Source: Turnera subulata (lineage: Eukaryota; Streptophyta; Magnoliopsida; Malpighiales; Passifloraceae). From it: a stretch of 64,000 nt of DNA. The notes under the pieces are model-generated. The model did not search any database, was not told the origin of the DNA, and saw only the letters and a program-made list of their open reading frames with translations. Shown piece after piece: positions 48,225 through 60,112 of the stretch. A program made the position numbers and the translations under genes. The stretch is from contig JAKUCV010004737.1 in assembly GCA_028386065.3 (NCBI GenBank), forward strand, positions 38,153-102,152. Reading direction: 5' to 3'. Each line of letters starts with the position of its first letter. Position 1 is the stretch's first letter.

Positions 48225-49158
48225 ATGGCAGCCCTTTCCCTTACCAGAAACGCCATGCTCAATCTCTCCAGAGTCTTCCCTAGGAGCATTACCACCACCT
48301 CTTCTCTGTTCCCCAATCCCCCCAGAAGAGTCTCACGTGTCTGCTTCACCTCTGCCAGCTCCAAATATAACGAGGCAAGTATATATATACAATGAGTGCT
48401 GGTGTAGTTTCCTGGTTTGGTTCTGTTTTTGATTGATAATATCTTTGGGTCGTGGTTAATTTCAGGGAAGAAATGCAGCGGAAGACGATAAGAAACGGGC
48501 CTCGGATTACGCCGATAGAGCCAAGGAAGCTGCAAAAGAGGGGATAGATAAGACCAAAGACAAAGCAGAGAAGGCGAGAGAGAAAACGGAGGAGATGAAA
48601 GAGAGAACGAAAGAACGCGCAGGTGAGATGAAGGAGAAGGCGAAAGGTTATTTCGACGAGACCAAAGAAAGCACCAAGGACATGGCGCAGTCCGCCGCCG
48701 ACAAGGCAAACGAAGGCGCATACAAGACGGCGGAGGCTGCCGAGAGGACCAAGGAGAGGGCGAAGGGTTACGCTCACGAGGCGAAGGAGAAGGCGAAAGA
48801 AGGGACGGACAGAGCGGCGGAGAGTGCGCAGGAGATGAAGGAGAAGACTAAAGGGTATGCGGAGGCGGCGGCGGAGAAGGCCAAGGAGGGGACTAGTAAG
48901 GTGGCGGAGACGGTGGAGAGCGTGGGGGAGAAGGCGAAGCAGACTGTGAAAGGAGCGTGGGATGCGGCCAAGGGTACTACGCAGAAGATAAAGGAGAGTG
49001 TGGTGGGGAAGAATGAAGACACCTCCTCCTCTTCCTCCTCTGATGAAGAAGATGATAGGAGGGAGAAGACCATGGATGAGGACGTGGTGGAGTTGAGGAG
49101 ACGTGCAGGTGGAGGAGGAGAGACTGGGGATGCCATGAAGAACAAGGGCAAGTTCTGA
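48225..49158 (+). CDS. LEA_4 (group 3) protein, probably mitochondrial
   Basis: Two exons, 48225-48374 and 48466-49158; 280 aa. The intron starts GCAAGT, not GT: only the split AACGAG/GCAAGT ... TTTCAG/GGAAGA keeps the frame, so this is a GC-AG intron. The N-terminus (MAALSLTRNAMLNLSRVFPR, then PPRRVSRVCF) is Arg-rich, hydroxylated and free of acidic residues, typical of a mitochondrial presequence. After it come about 180 residues of 11-mer-type repeats rich in Ala, Lys and Glu (AKEGTDRAAESAQEMKEKTK is one example), the hallmark of LEA group 3 proteins, which fold into helices on drying and protect membranes. The C-terminus has a Ser/Asp/Glu run (SSSSSSDEEDDRR). The upstream ABRE supports ABA control. 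The dense repeat makes reverse-strand frames look open; they are not genes. Confidence 0.87.
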
Positions 49159-50460
49159 TGAGAGGGTTACTCTTCTGTTTGGTCTTTTTTCCCTTTTTTT
49201 TTTCACTCTGGGTGGACAGTGGTAGTGGTGAAAAAGAAAACCAAATAAGGTTAATGCATGTGTATTGGTTTAATTTATAAGTTGCTAGTCTAGCAAGTGT
49301 CCATTTTTTTTTTTTTTTTTGCTCTACCCACTTGTAGAGGTGAAAATCAGACAAGGATAAGGAATATGGTTTTCCATGTCAGGCGATTGCTTCTTCATGA
49401 GTACTATTGCTAGACTTGACATTTCCCGGTGCTAACATCATTTCCAGGTGACTATTACGGTCGCTTAAACAAAATTAACAAAGCCAAATAGCTGTTTAAT
49501 GTGATATTTTCAACTTCATTGGCGTAACATCTTGTTGGGCTTGGTCCTCTTGAAATTTGGGTTTATGATTCATTCCAACCAACCTAGTGGACCTTTCTCT
49601 ACTCGGGGCACAGCAATTTTAACCTCGCCAGAATAGTTTCCCTACAACAGAAGCCAGTTTTTGTTCCAAAGATTCTTTTCCTACAAGAAGAGAGGCCTTG
49701 GGAAATTGGGCTACTTGCAAGCAGGTCAAAGTGAAGGTAGAAATGGACTTGGAGCAAGGCTGGGAAGAAAACTTACAGTCCGTTAAGGAACCTCGTTTTG
49801 CAAATTTTGCTCTTGGACTTGGTAGGGGAGCATTTCTCGAATGATTCATATTGTTTGCATTCATATACACGTCTGTGGTTAATCATATTTTCAGAGTGAA
49901 AACTAGTTTGTTTAAGCAATTCCCATGCGTTATCTCTACTAAAATTCAAACTTCGTTTTTTTTTATGGAGGACGCGATTAGTGATTAGTCTGGCATCGTT
50001 TATGGGTGTTGATTCATTAGTTTAAATGGTGAATCAAGCTTCAGTTAACTTATCTGTTCTTCCAGTTAGACTCCGTGTGAAGGGTCAATTCTTTTTTTCC
50101 TCGTTCAATTAGTCTACTAAGAGAGTTCAATCTGGTACAATTTGCTGGATTCCTCGGTTACTTTATGGTTTTTATTCATTAATATGGGGCGTGTCCGCTG
50201 AGTTGGTTCGCATAAAATATTTTTTTCCACGACTTTCTGTTAATTTAATGATCCAATTAATTTGTTCATTCTCGTAAACTCGTGCAGTTCTTCCCACGAA
50301 CACTCTGGATTTTGTAGGAAAAAAAAAAACAAAGAATTATCATGCACGAGGATTAAACACTTAGACATAAACCCTTTTGGCTTCAAATCACAACGAAATT
50401 GATGGATTGATATTGGTCTGTTTAAGTATAGTTGCGAATTGTAGAGAGAAGGAAATGTCT
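49159..50460. other. Intergenic, no gene seen
   Basis: LEA 3' end (long T runs near 49191 and 49306) and AT-rich DNA without supported exons. Confidence 0.5.
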
Positions 50461-51343
50461 GAAACTCAAGGAAAAAGCATACGTTTGCCAATAGCCTTGG
50501 ATTTTACAAGCAACATTTTTGTCTTGCCAATTGCCATCCGTTGACTCTTAGTTGTGAAAACAGCAGAAGTAAAGCCCAGGGAGCCTAACCATCTATTCTT
50601 TAGACCAGAAAATTTTAAGAATAGGTGAGTGATAGCGATAAACGTTTAAGAATATTTGCTCACCTCGTAGTCTTATTAAATGTGTTGGGATAAGATAATC
50701 AACATATGGCAAGAGGAGGTGAATAGTCACTGAATATTTGAGAACCGAAGCTATCAAGAAATGGGCATACAACAAGGGAGAACAGAGTCAAAATAGCAGC
50801 TCATCACCCCATTCCCGACCATCAAAGAGAACCATCCTTCTACTATTCTGAACGCACCATCACATCATCTGTTAGTCCTAGAGATCAAAATTGACCTTGC
50901 TCCCTTATAAAATCTCTTTATCCTTTTGGTTTAACCTCCTATTCTTTGGGTGTTGATAGGCTGAGACAATATATACTTTTTTTGTTCTCTATTCATGTAA
51001 TAGTATTTCTACCAGTGATTGGAGTTGATGCTTGTTGGTCCAGTGATCTATGTAGGTTTTTCTGATCAAAGGGAAACGAGGGTTTTATTAAGCTAAATGT
51101 TTTATCTTGGTTGGTGAGAGATTGGACTAAACTTGATATAACATGTTATTTAACAGTGGTCATTGTACTCGTCAAACTAAAAAATCTACTTCCTCTCATC
51201 AAGTCTCGTTCTCCTCTTAGATTGAGACCTATCCTGTGGAGGATATGCAAGCACAAGTTTAGTAGAAATCGTCTTGGTGTTGCAGCGGAGAGAGCCAAAG
51301 ATTGACATGTTGAGTTCACCCACTCTTCTATCTCTGTAACGCC
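50461..51343 (+). repeat. Diverged copy of the Dof upstream region, no gene attached
   Basis: Collinear with 58535-59933. Shared landmarks in order: GTTTGCCAATAGCCTT, TTTTGTCTTGCC, GTAAAGCC, CTGAGACAATATATA, GATCTATGTAGGT, TTTTATTAAGCTA, TTTGTCTTGGTTGGTGA, GTACTCGTCAAACT, AGATTGAGACCTATCCTG, TTGAGTTCACCCACTC and AACGCC. It lacks the ~370- and ~300-bp segments present in the Dof-side copy. No Dof coding sequence follows. Confidence 0.8.
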
Positions 51344-52866
51344 TTCCCTCATTACAACTCCCAGCAGTCTCCTAACCAGCACATCAATTGGTGGTTAATA
51401 TTGCTATTGTATCACATGGTTGTGGTCATGGTGACAGCCAGATTGTGAATCGAAACAATCTAGAAATGACAAACAGAATGTATCATGTTTGGTGGATGAA
51501 TCACTTCAGATGATGTGAAGGAATATAACAGGAAATCACTTGGCATTTTAGCAAAGAAAGGAATATGCAGATTTTTTTCTTAATAAGCAATTTACTTAAC
51601 AAGGGAACACAAAAATGAAATGTGGATTGATGAGTTGGATAATCACACGGATAAACTCATATCTATATGTGCAAAATCATCTATATCAAATTTGTTGGGT
51701 TTGAGGAACACATGAATGAACGAAGATATTTGATGAATCAATAATTCCCAATTCTCCTATATCCCCCCAAAAAATATACACTACAAATGTCTTCTCCTAA
51801 AGGATCAAGGACAAATGCATGGTTTCCACTTCATAATTAAAGATTTCATGAAGGAGGGGGCAACAAAAATGTGCTATCTTTATTAGTTTGGATATTCCAA
51901 CTCAACACATGCATATATCATATAAAGATTAGACATTGCAAATTAACATGAAACACAATCAGGCCTAATTTAAAAAGCATTGCATTCTGAGTTCCTACCT
52001 TGTGGGAGGAAAAGGTGATAAGATGATCTTTGTTTGAAATGTCATGAACAACAACCATGTGTTTGCATTTGAAGGATGTTGATTACTCCTAAATACGTTC
52101 AATCTTTGTACAATTCACTAAACTACAATGCGAACTTCAGAGCCTATATATGGCTTCAATCCATTTCTTCATTTGGCATGCAGAATGTGGTAATACATTT
52201 TAATTTATATAGTAATCCCGTTAAAATCAAAATCGGCATAATCATTTGCCAGATTTTGAAATAATGTTGAGGATACGCATATAAATGTTCCACATAAAAG
52301 CATTAGATTTGGGTTGCAGCCAGATTGTAGTTTCCGGGATGAACAGAATAAGCATGATCTTCCATTAATTTCGAGGAAGTAATGTTACCAATGTATCACG
52401 CCACACATTTTGTTGGTTAATTAATTGTAAATTACTCGGAGATTCTCACATCCCACCACGCTACAATACTTTTATAAAAGAATTTACTCACATCAGAAGC
52501 ATGCGGCATGCCTTTTTCTCTCTGTAATACTTTTATGATACAATTTACTCACATTTTGATTGTGTCTCTGTGGGCTTGGCAGTAGCGCGCCTGTGTATTG
52601 ATAATTCTATTATAAAAGAATTCTCATAAAGCAGAAAATAACACTAAAAAAATGGAGGAAAACAACCGTGCCAAATTCATTTTCAATACTTGTTAATTGA
52701 TAACATTGACTAACTAGTACAACATTTCAGCCCATTTAGCCTGTTTCATAATTATGGAAGGTACAGCAACTCTACTCGTTTTCAAGAAATGAACTACGAG
52801 GACCATAATAGGAAGAAAAAAACAATTTTTTTTTTTATACTAGGAGAGTGAGAAAAAAACAATTTG
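51344..52866. other. Intergenic, no gene seen
   Basis: AT-rich. No Dof or other exon is detectable after the duplicated block; 3' end of the expansin gene at its right edge. Confidence 0.5.
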
Positions 52867-53527
52867 CTAAAAATTTTTTCGACCATCATATGTTTTACCA
52901 AATTGCCAACTAGGATCAGCAACGTTGTCAAACTGCAACATCTTCCCGTTACTGGTAGTCACCTGGAACGAGAGACTCTGTCCAGTTAAAACGCTCCCCG
53001 TCTTCCATTTCTGACCCCAATCTCTTACCATCTGTATCCAGTTACCAGAGCCCTTGATTTTCACATCAGTCACATCACCAACGCCTCCCACATTATACAC
53101 CAACACAATATTCCAATAAGGATTGCCAGAAATCTCAAACTTAACCCCGCCTTGCTTGGCACACAAGACCCTACGAAATTTCACAGGGACGACCCCAGCT
53201 CTGTACTGCGCAATCTTTAAGAACATTGGCATTGACAAGTCAAAGTGTTTTTGCGGCGGGTTACACCAAACACCAACTGTTTTTGTGTAATTTGGAGGGC
53301 AGAAATTGGTTGCTGTGATCCTAATGGTTCCTGGGAGACACCACTTTGGATCATTGACACACATGATCTCAAAGCAAGCACCGCATGCTTCTCCATTGTT
53401 GAATAGTGCTGTGCTTAATGCAGCTGTCTCGAGTCCGTATCCTTGTTGGAACAGATCACCATAGCCACAAGCTCCCTCTGTGCCAATAATAAGAATGAAG
53501 TTTAAAAATTAAAGTAATTGAGAGAGC

Positions 53528-53562
<35 letters not shown>

Positions 53563-53735
53563 CACACACACTTACTCATTGTAGCTGCTCCTGTCATGTC
53601 ACCATAAAAAGTTGCCCTTGCATCATCCCATCCACCGTTTACTATTGCATTAGGCCTAAATCTATTAGAAATTCTGCTTGAGCACATACTAGACATTGAT
53701 ATAATGCAAACTACGAAAATTATTAGCCTACCCAT
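52867..53735 (-). CDS. EXPA: Alpha-expansin (EXPA)
   Basis: Two exons, 53576-53735 and 52867-53477, with the intron phase matching (ATGA/GTAAGT ... CACAG/AGGGAGC); 256 aa, the normal family length. Residues 1-19 are a signal peptide ([20 protein letters not shown]). The GH45-like double-psi barrel follows with [14 protein letters not shown], the conserved Cys set and the HFDLSM motif (HFD at 131-133). The C-terminal pollen-allergen-like domain carries the aromatic cellulose-binding surface and ends [13 protein letters not shown]. Expansins loosen growing walls at acid pH without hydrolysis. Position 40 is Arg (DDARATFYG) where most alpha-expansins have His; I recall the Arg in the EXPA22-like group, which also lacks a second intron here. 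A TATA box lies ~75 bp upstream of the ATG. Confidence 0.92.
53529..53570. repeat. (TA)n/(CA)n microsatellite in the expansin intron
   Basis: A TA dinucleotide run with one G interruption, then a short CA run, next to the intron donor. Confidence 0.85.
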
Positions 53736-53806
53736 GACTAAGGAAGGACAAAAGAGTGAACAATGTATTTAAAAGACTTGCAATGAAATAACATATTCTA
53801 ATGCTC

Positions 53807-53818
53807 CGTATATATAGT
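53807..53818 (-). promoter_or_regulatory. TATA box of the expansin gene
   Basis: Minus-strand ACTATATATACG, about 75 bp upstream of the ATG at 53735. Confidence 0.55.
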
Positions 53819-53829
53819 GAAATAAAAAG

Positions 53830-56732
53830 GTAGAGATATTTGTATTTGAATTATTTTTATATACCATTTGGAGAAATTTTACATATTGGTAAATAGAAAT
53901 AAGCAAGGAAAATATTGAAATGGAAGTTTGACTAATATAGAAGTATTCCTTTAATTGATTTGCTAAATTTGTATTTAACTATAAGATCTTCTTCTATAAA
54001 AATTTTGATATTGAACGTAAATAGAAACATAAAATTGAATTATTTCTATTAATTGGTGTAAAAGGGAAATAATTAAATACAATTTTCCAACTAATGTTGA
54101 AATACAGCATAATAAATCATGGATTGCATTAAAAAATAAATAGGAAAGTATATTAATTCTAAAATACCTAATGGAGAAAGCAATAACAACTCAATATTGA
54201 AATGTTACCAAACTAATATAAAACTCCCTTATAAGTAATATTTAAGTAAGGAAAACTTATTAACTTTATCCTAAATTAATAATTTAATTTTGAAATGTAA
54301 GTTACCAAAATAATGTAAGATTACCAATAAATAATATCTAATTTAAAATTTTTGCTATATAAAAGTCATAATTCATATATTGAAAGCTATGTAAGGAAAA
54401 CTTATTGAATCCATCCAAAAAATATTAAGTTGATTGAAATACAACTTACGAAACAAATCCAAAACTACTAAATAAGTAATTACCTTCTATAGGATGAAAA
54501 CATGAAATTGTAGAAATGAAATGCAGAATGATGTATCTAGACCAGTTTCAGAATTTTACGAAAAGAAATAGAGATACTCCAGCCCACTCATTTAGCAATT
54601 TGGGCAGCCTAATCCACTTTTTTTTTTGGTAAGAGCCTAATCCACTTTAATCTAATATATAGCCCCAAAAGTTAGTTAATAAGCAAACACCTTAGTAAGA
54701 TTTCGTCCATTTATTATTTTTTTTTTGTAGGAATTCTGTTTCCTTTCTCAGGGTAATATGAAATCATATAAAAACATTGGGTTGAAATTTTTTTAATCTC
54801 CTCGAACTTCAAGTTTGAAACAAAAAAAAAAAGAAGAAAAATCTCTTGAAAATAAAAGAATAAAGGTACCTCGACATTCATTTTTTAGCAATTATTGCAC
54901 CCCAATCTTCAGAATTTTTGTTACTACTACTATAATCTAGGGGTTTCTGCTCTTCAGATCCATGTCGCTTCCTGGATAAATTTAGAGGTGTTAGAATTAC
55001 GTTCTAGCACCATTACAAACTCATTTTGCGATCATCTAATTAATCTCTAAGCTTCCTGTTCTCAGAGTTTTGAAATTGTCATATATATGTATCTGCGCTG
55101 AAGATGACTACTGTCCCAAGTCGAGAACTAGAGACTTGATGATTGATGTGCAAATTCATTTTTCCGTTGGTAATTATTCAAATTAATTTATAAATTATAA
55201 GTATTTGCAGAGCCCAGTAATCTGCCCTGGACAACCTCCCTCAACCTATATCTTTTATTTTGTGACCCATTTATTGCATACTTTACCGGTCCACCCTGCT
55301 AGGCTACTTCTATTTCTTGCACTTCTGGGAAGCCCAGATGTAATTTTGGCCCTTTAAGAAAAATTGAAGGGCCTAAACATGGACGAGAATCTCAACTAAC
55401 AAACGTAGATACATGCTGTTGCTATGACCAGTGGGCTAGGCCTAGGAGTACCTGTACTCCGTACAGAGAAACTCATTTTCTTTGCTTTCTTTTTTTTTTT
55501 TTTTTGACGGAAGAGAAACTCATTTTCAACTTACCTAGAATTAGACAATGGGCCATCCTAATTTTAGCAACTTGGGACGTTGTCCTTTAAAAGAGAGCAA
55601 TAATTAACTCACATCTTTACATTTCAATTTCAATGAGTTTGATCCCTAACCTAATTTTATATCTTTTAATCACGTTTTTGTTGTGTTTTATTACTAGAAA
55701 TTACCAATGCAATCAATTTCTGTATGTTAGGTCAGCGAGACTTGCATATCAGGTCTGAAGTCAGACATTCTAATGTGTGTTTCTACTTCGTTGACACAAT
55801 ATATGGAAGTTTACCATGTTAGGTCACAATCCTATAAATTGGGGAGAGAGGATCAAATCAAATTTGGAAATATACGGTGGATGTGACATTCATTTTATTT
55901 TAATTTCCAAATAAAATTCAATTTTCTAATATTCTTACACATAAACGTAATTTTTTTTCAAAAAAAATCATGGTTCCGTCCTTGATTTAGATTTTCTCAT
56001 ACTAAAGTGAGATTGGTATGTCATAGGTCTGATACATATATAATCTAATACATATTTATTTTTTTCACGATAAAAAAATACATGAGTCTACACAGAGTAT
56101 ATAGAGACCGAACACATTGATAATTGCAACAATAAATTATCATTATAACTTGATTAATTCTGTTAATCTAAAGACTATATCAAAGAATCGTCCTCGAGAG
56201 TCATCTTATTAACTCTTTTATTAACCCCAATAATTGTGAAAGAGTAACCCGACACTACCTAGGTAAGATGGACCCATATGGACCGAAATAGTAGAGCAAT
56301 ATAATAGCATCATCCCCACTATGAACTGAATTGAAGTGCGGTTAAATAAAAAGGAGAAAACATATTATGAAAGAGCAAAGGAAGAGGAAGAATAAGCAAA
56401 GAAAGAAAGAGGAGACAAGTGTTTTTTTTTGTCCCGCGGTGAAGTGGGTGGCATAGAAGGAGTAGTTTGTGGGCTTTGAATTGCTAACCGATGTGGGCGT
56501 CAGCGTCACGCGGCCATGGAGCAAGAGCCAATCCTTCAAAGGCAAAACCCACTGGGATCCGACCCAAATCATGCATGTCTGGTTATGATAGATAAATCTT
56601 CTAATGAAAATTTTTTTTCATGCCAAAGGCTCAAATCTAAGACCTGTCACTCCAAGGAAACCAAATCGCTCATGAGTTAGACCAACACCAACATCGCATC
56701 TTGAAAAATTAGAGTGTAGCCTATCTCATTAT
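53830..56732. other. AT-rich gene-poor DNA
   Basis: Very AT-rich, with recurrent TTGAAAT/ACTAATAT-type motifs at 53930-54460 that suggest an old, decayed repeat. No exon supported. Confidence 0.45.
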
Positions 56733-56740
56733 ATTATAAC

Positions 56741-56918
56741 CAGTGTTTCTAAACCCGGACCGGTAATTGAACCGGTCGGACCTCTGGGTTACCGTTTTTC
56801 CGGATAAATACTGGTCAAACTGTGGTTCAACTGGAAATTAATAAAGGATCTGAAGACCCAGTTGGATAACGATTAACTGGGTTTGACCGTCCGGGCCGAT
56901 CTGGGTTTGATAACAGTG
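56741..56918. mobile_element. hAT-type MITE, 178 bp
   Basis: Imperfect inverted ends (CAGTGTTTCTAAACCCGGACCGG against CACTGTTATCAAACCCAGATCGG) flanked by a perfect 8-bp duplication, ATTATAAC (56733-56740 and 56919-56926). Eight-bp duplications and CA(G/C)TG ends are hAT hallmarks. Non-coding, rich in CCGG motifs. Confidence 0.8.
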
Positions 56919-57288
56919 ATTATAACACATTTTTTATTTTCTATTCTCTTACTTGCTTGTAGCTGAAAATTCATTTTCATATGTCAAGTATATTCACTAT
57001 TTTTATTGTTCTTTTTTGGTGAGTAAATCACTAACAAATTTCCATCTGATTGTTGTATAAATAGAAAGTTTTATCATTCAATTTTCCAATCAACTTTAAC
57101 TAGATGTTGCTTTCCTTTTATAAATTTGCTAAATTAGAATTTCCCATCCTTATATAGAACAAATGGATCTTTCATTACCTTAGCTAGTGGTAACTAAATC
57201 ATTGAATGTTTCATGTTTGAGTCCGTACCGTAGCCTTTGAAATAAAAAAACAAAATGAATCTTTCATAATATTTAGCAAGCATCTACT

Positions 57289-58293
57289 ACGACTGTGCAA
57301 ACGGTATGGTTTTTTTTATACTAGAAGAGTATCACAGTCGACTACAGGACTAATCTCTCCTCGTAACTCGATGCGTCACCCTTGTGAGGTGGGACCACTA
57401 CCAATAGCACAATTTCCATACACCCGTTTTTATGAGGACTCGGAACTTGGACCTTGAGGTTTAAGGGGAATGAAGTACACTTTACCACTGCAACTAATGC
57501 TAATTGGTTTTGCAACGGTACGGTTTGATTCAATATGAAAATTCCAAGGGGTCCCAAATACCAACACTTTACCGACGACTTAATACCGCGCCGTTCTCGT
57601 GCCATGCCGCCAAATACCGTCAAGTTTCTGGCGGTATTGTCGATATATATGCCGATGATGAAGGTACATGAATCTTGTACAAACAACAAGCCACACCAAA
57701 AACACCAAAATGCACTAGATTCATCATCAACAACCTATTTGAGACTCAAATCATAAAGATAACCCCAAATCCATCACCTCACCTCCACTATTCACCACAA
57801 AATCCAACCAATAAAACACAACAAGTCTCGGTTAGTCGAGATCTAAGAAAACAAAGAGAATGAGAGGCAAAGAAAATGAAGAACAGAGGAAGCGAGGAGG
57901 GAAGAGAGAAAGAGATGACAAAGAACAAAAGGAGAAAAAGTCTTACCACTCACACTCGAATCTGCCGACGCCGTTTCCTTTGTTGACACAATAGTTATGT
58001 CCAGGAAAAGGTAGCAACGACGCTGCTTGTAAAAGAGAAGGTTCACGTGAGAGAGTGAATGCGAGAGAAAATTATGAAATTTTAAAATTTTTAATGTGTA
58101 TTTATATATTTGGGTGAATGGAGGTATAAATCGACATATCGACTCAAGCATACCGGTACAATTCCGCTATTCTTCTGTACGGTGTAAAACCAAACCTATA
58201 TTTTTCGGGGTTAATTTGCCGACCAAATCCTCATCGTTGTCGGCCGGTATTGGTACGGTCCAATTAGTATTGTAGGTTTGCTCACCCCTAGGC
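57289..58293. mobile_element. Probable non-autonomous hAT element, ~1 kb
   Basis: Flanked by an 8-bp direct repeat, CATCTACT (57281-57288 and 58294-58301). The right end, inverted, reads CTAGGGGTGAGCAAAC and the left end GACTGTGCAAACGGTATGG; the GTGAGCAAAC/GTGCAAAC block is typical of plant hAT ends. GGTACGG/CCGTACC-type motifs lie near both ends (57518, 58251). The interior codes for nothing recognisable, and the left terminus has diverged. Confidence 0.5.
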
Positions 58294-58534
58294 CATCTAC
58301 TATATGTAATGCAACCTTAGTAAATGTATAAATCATGTAAATTAATTGATAATACTAGGGTTTGGCCATTTCATATAATCATATTGGTTCCGTATGTTTT
58401 TCCTCTTAACCTTTTTTACAAAAGGAGTTCTTGGATTCATATTTCTCTGTTTTAAGAGATAAGAACGATATATGTATATATATATATGTTGGTATATTTA
58501 AGAACAATGATGAAGTTAAAGTCGAGGAAAATTT

Positions 58535-59933
58535 GAAACTCATCAGGAAAAGCATGTGTTTGCCAATAGCCTTCAATACGAAGGAAAATGTTTGTCTTGC
58601 CAAGTGTCACGCGTTAATTCTTAATTATAAAAGGAAAAAGTAAAAGTAAGTAAAGCCGGGGACCCTAACGAAGTAACGATACCGAAAGGCCGTTTTTAAG
58701 AAGAACGGAGAACCGAAGCTAACAAGAACGGGGCGTCCAAAATGGAACAAGTAATGTGATGTCAGAGAAAGGACAGGAAAAAGAAGAAGAAGAACCCAAC
58801 AAAACAAAAAAAAAATAAAAATATAGTAGTAGAGAATAGACAATAGAAGTTCGTACAAAACTGGTATGGAAACTAGGAAAGTGGAATGAGAGAGAAAACA
58901 GAAAAGAAACTAAATAAACAACCCAAAAAAACCCCACCAAAAAGATGGTCTTTGTGCGTGTAAACTGACAATCAACAGCTCTGACACACAAACAACAGCG
59001 GCAGCAGCCACCATTCCCGACCACCCAAAACCAACCCCCGTCGCAGCGCCGTCGCCGCCAACTTCTACTATTCTGAACTCAGCACCAGATCATCTTTAGT
59101 CTTATTTATTCTGATCACTTTTGATTCCTTTTGGGCTTTTTACGTGTCTCTTATTCTTTGGGTACTATAGACTGAGACAATATATAGTAGTTTCTCTTTA
59201 CTTTGCTCTCTTGTCACGTAACAGTACTATTTGTACCAGTGAAAAAGCAAAGCGATTGCAGTTGCTGCTTGGTGGTCTAATGATCTATATGTGTAGGTAT
59301 TTCAGATCAAACAGTGGATGAACTGGGTTTTTATTAAGCTATATGTTTTGTCTTGGTTGGTGACAGATGGGACTAAACCTGAACTAACTTGGTATAATAT
59401 GTTATTCCATGGTGGTCACCGTACTCGTCAAACTGAAACAAACCCCACTTCCTCATCAAGTCTCTCTCCCTTTAGATTGAGACCTATCCTGATATGGGTT
59501 TTGTCCTCCTCCCCATAGAAATCTCTTTTTCTTATGCTCATTAAAGCAGATGATCTAAGCTCAAAACAAAAAAGAGCAGTGATATCTCCTCCTCACTCTC
59601 TATGAGTCTATGTATGGTTAGTTTTGGAGGAGGAAATATGGGGTTAAAAATCTTGTGGGATCTTTAGCCTGGGTTTGGTGGATTCTGGGGAGTTAATTTT
59701 CTTGGGTTCACATTATTAGGTTGGATTCTTCTGCTCAGTATATAATGATTACTATTGAGATTTAGCAATTAGAACTTGGGGGTTTGTGTGTTGTGGTGGT
59801 GTGGAGGGATATCCATGCACAAGTTTTTAGTAGAAATCGCCGTGGTTTTGCAGTGCTGTATTGGATTCTTGGGATTCCTGGCAGCCATAGATTGACACGT
59901 TGAGTTCACCCACTCCTCTATATCTGAAACGCC
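58535..59933 (+). repeat. Dof upstream region, duplicated at 50461-51343
   Basis: This copy lies directly upstream of the Dof coding region and holds the same landmarks in the same order as the copy at 50461-51343, plus two extra segments (about 58690-59060 and 59500-59800). It probably contains the Dof promoter and 5' leader. Confidence 0.8.
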
Positions 59934-60112
59934 TCTCCTTTCTCTCTACTTCACCCCAAGACCTGCATGCACCAACCACCAAAACTCCAAAGCAAACAGA
60001 ATTAACAAGAGATACCATAAAATATCATCTTCTTTATAACAACATATTTTGACAGCATCAAGAATCCCTTTTTTTTTTTGTAAGCAATAGAGCTATATTG
60101 AAAGGGAGAGAG

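Noticed and set aside
48346..49206. 286-aa and other minus-strand frames
   Set aside because: Antisense shadows of the LEA repeat, whose Ala/Lys/Glu codons leave the reverse frames open.
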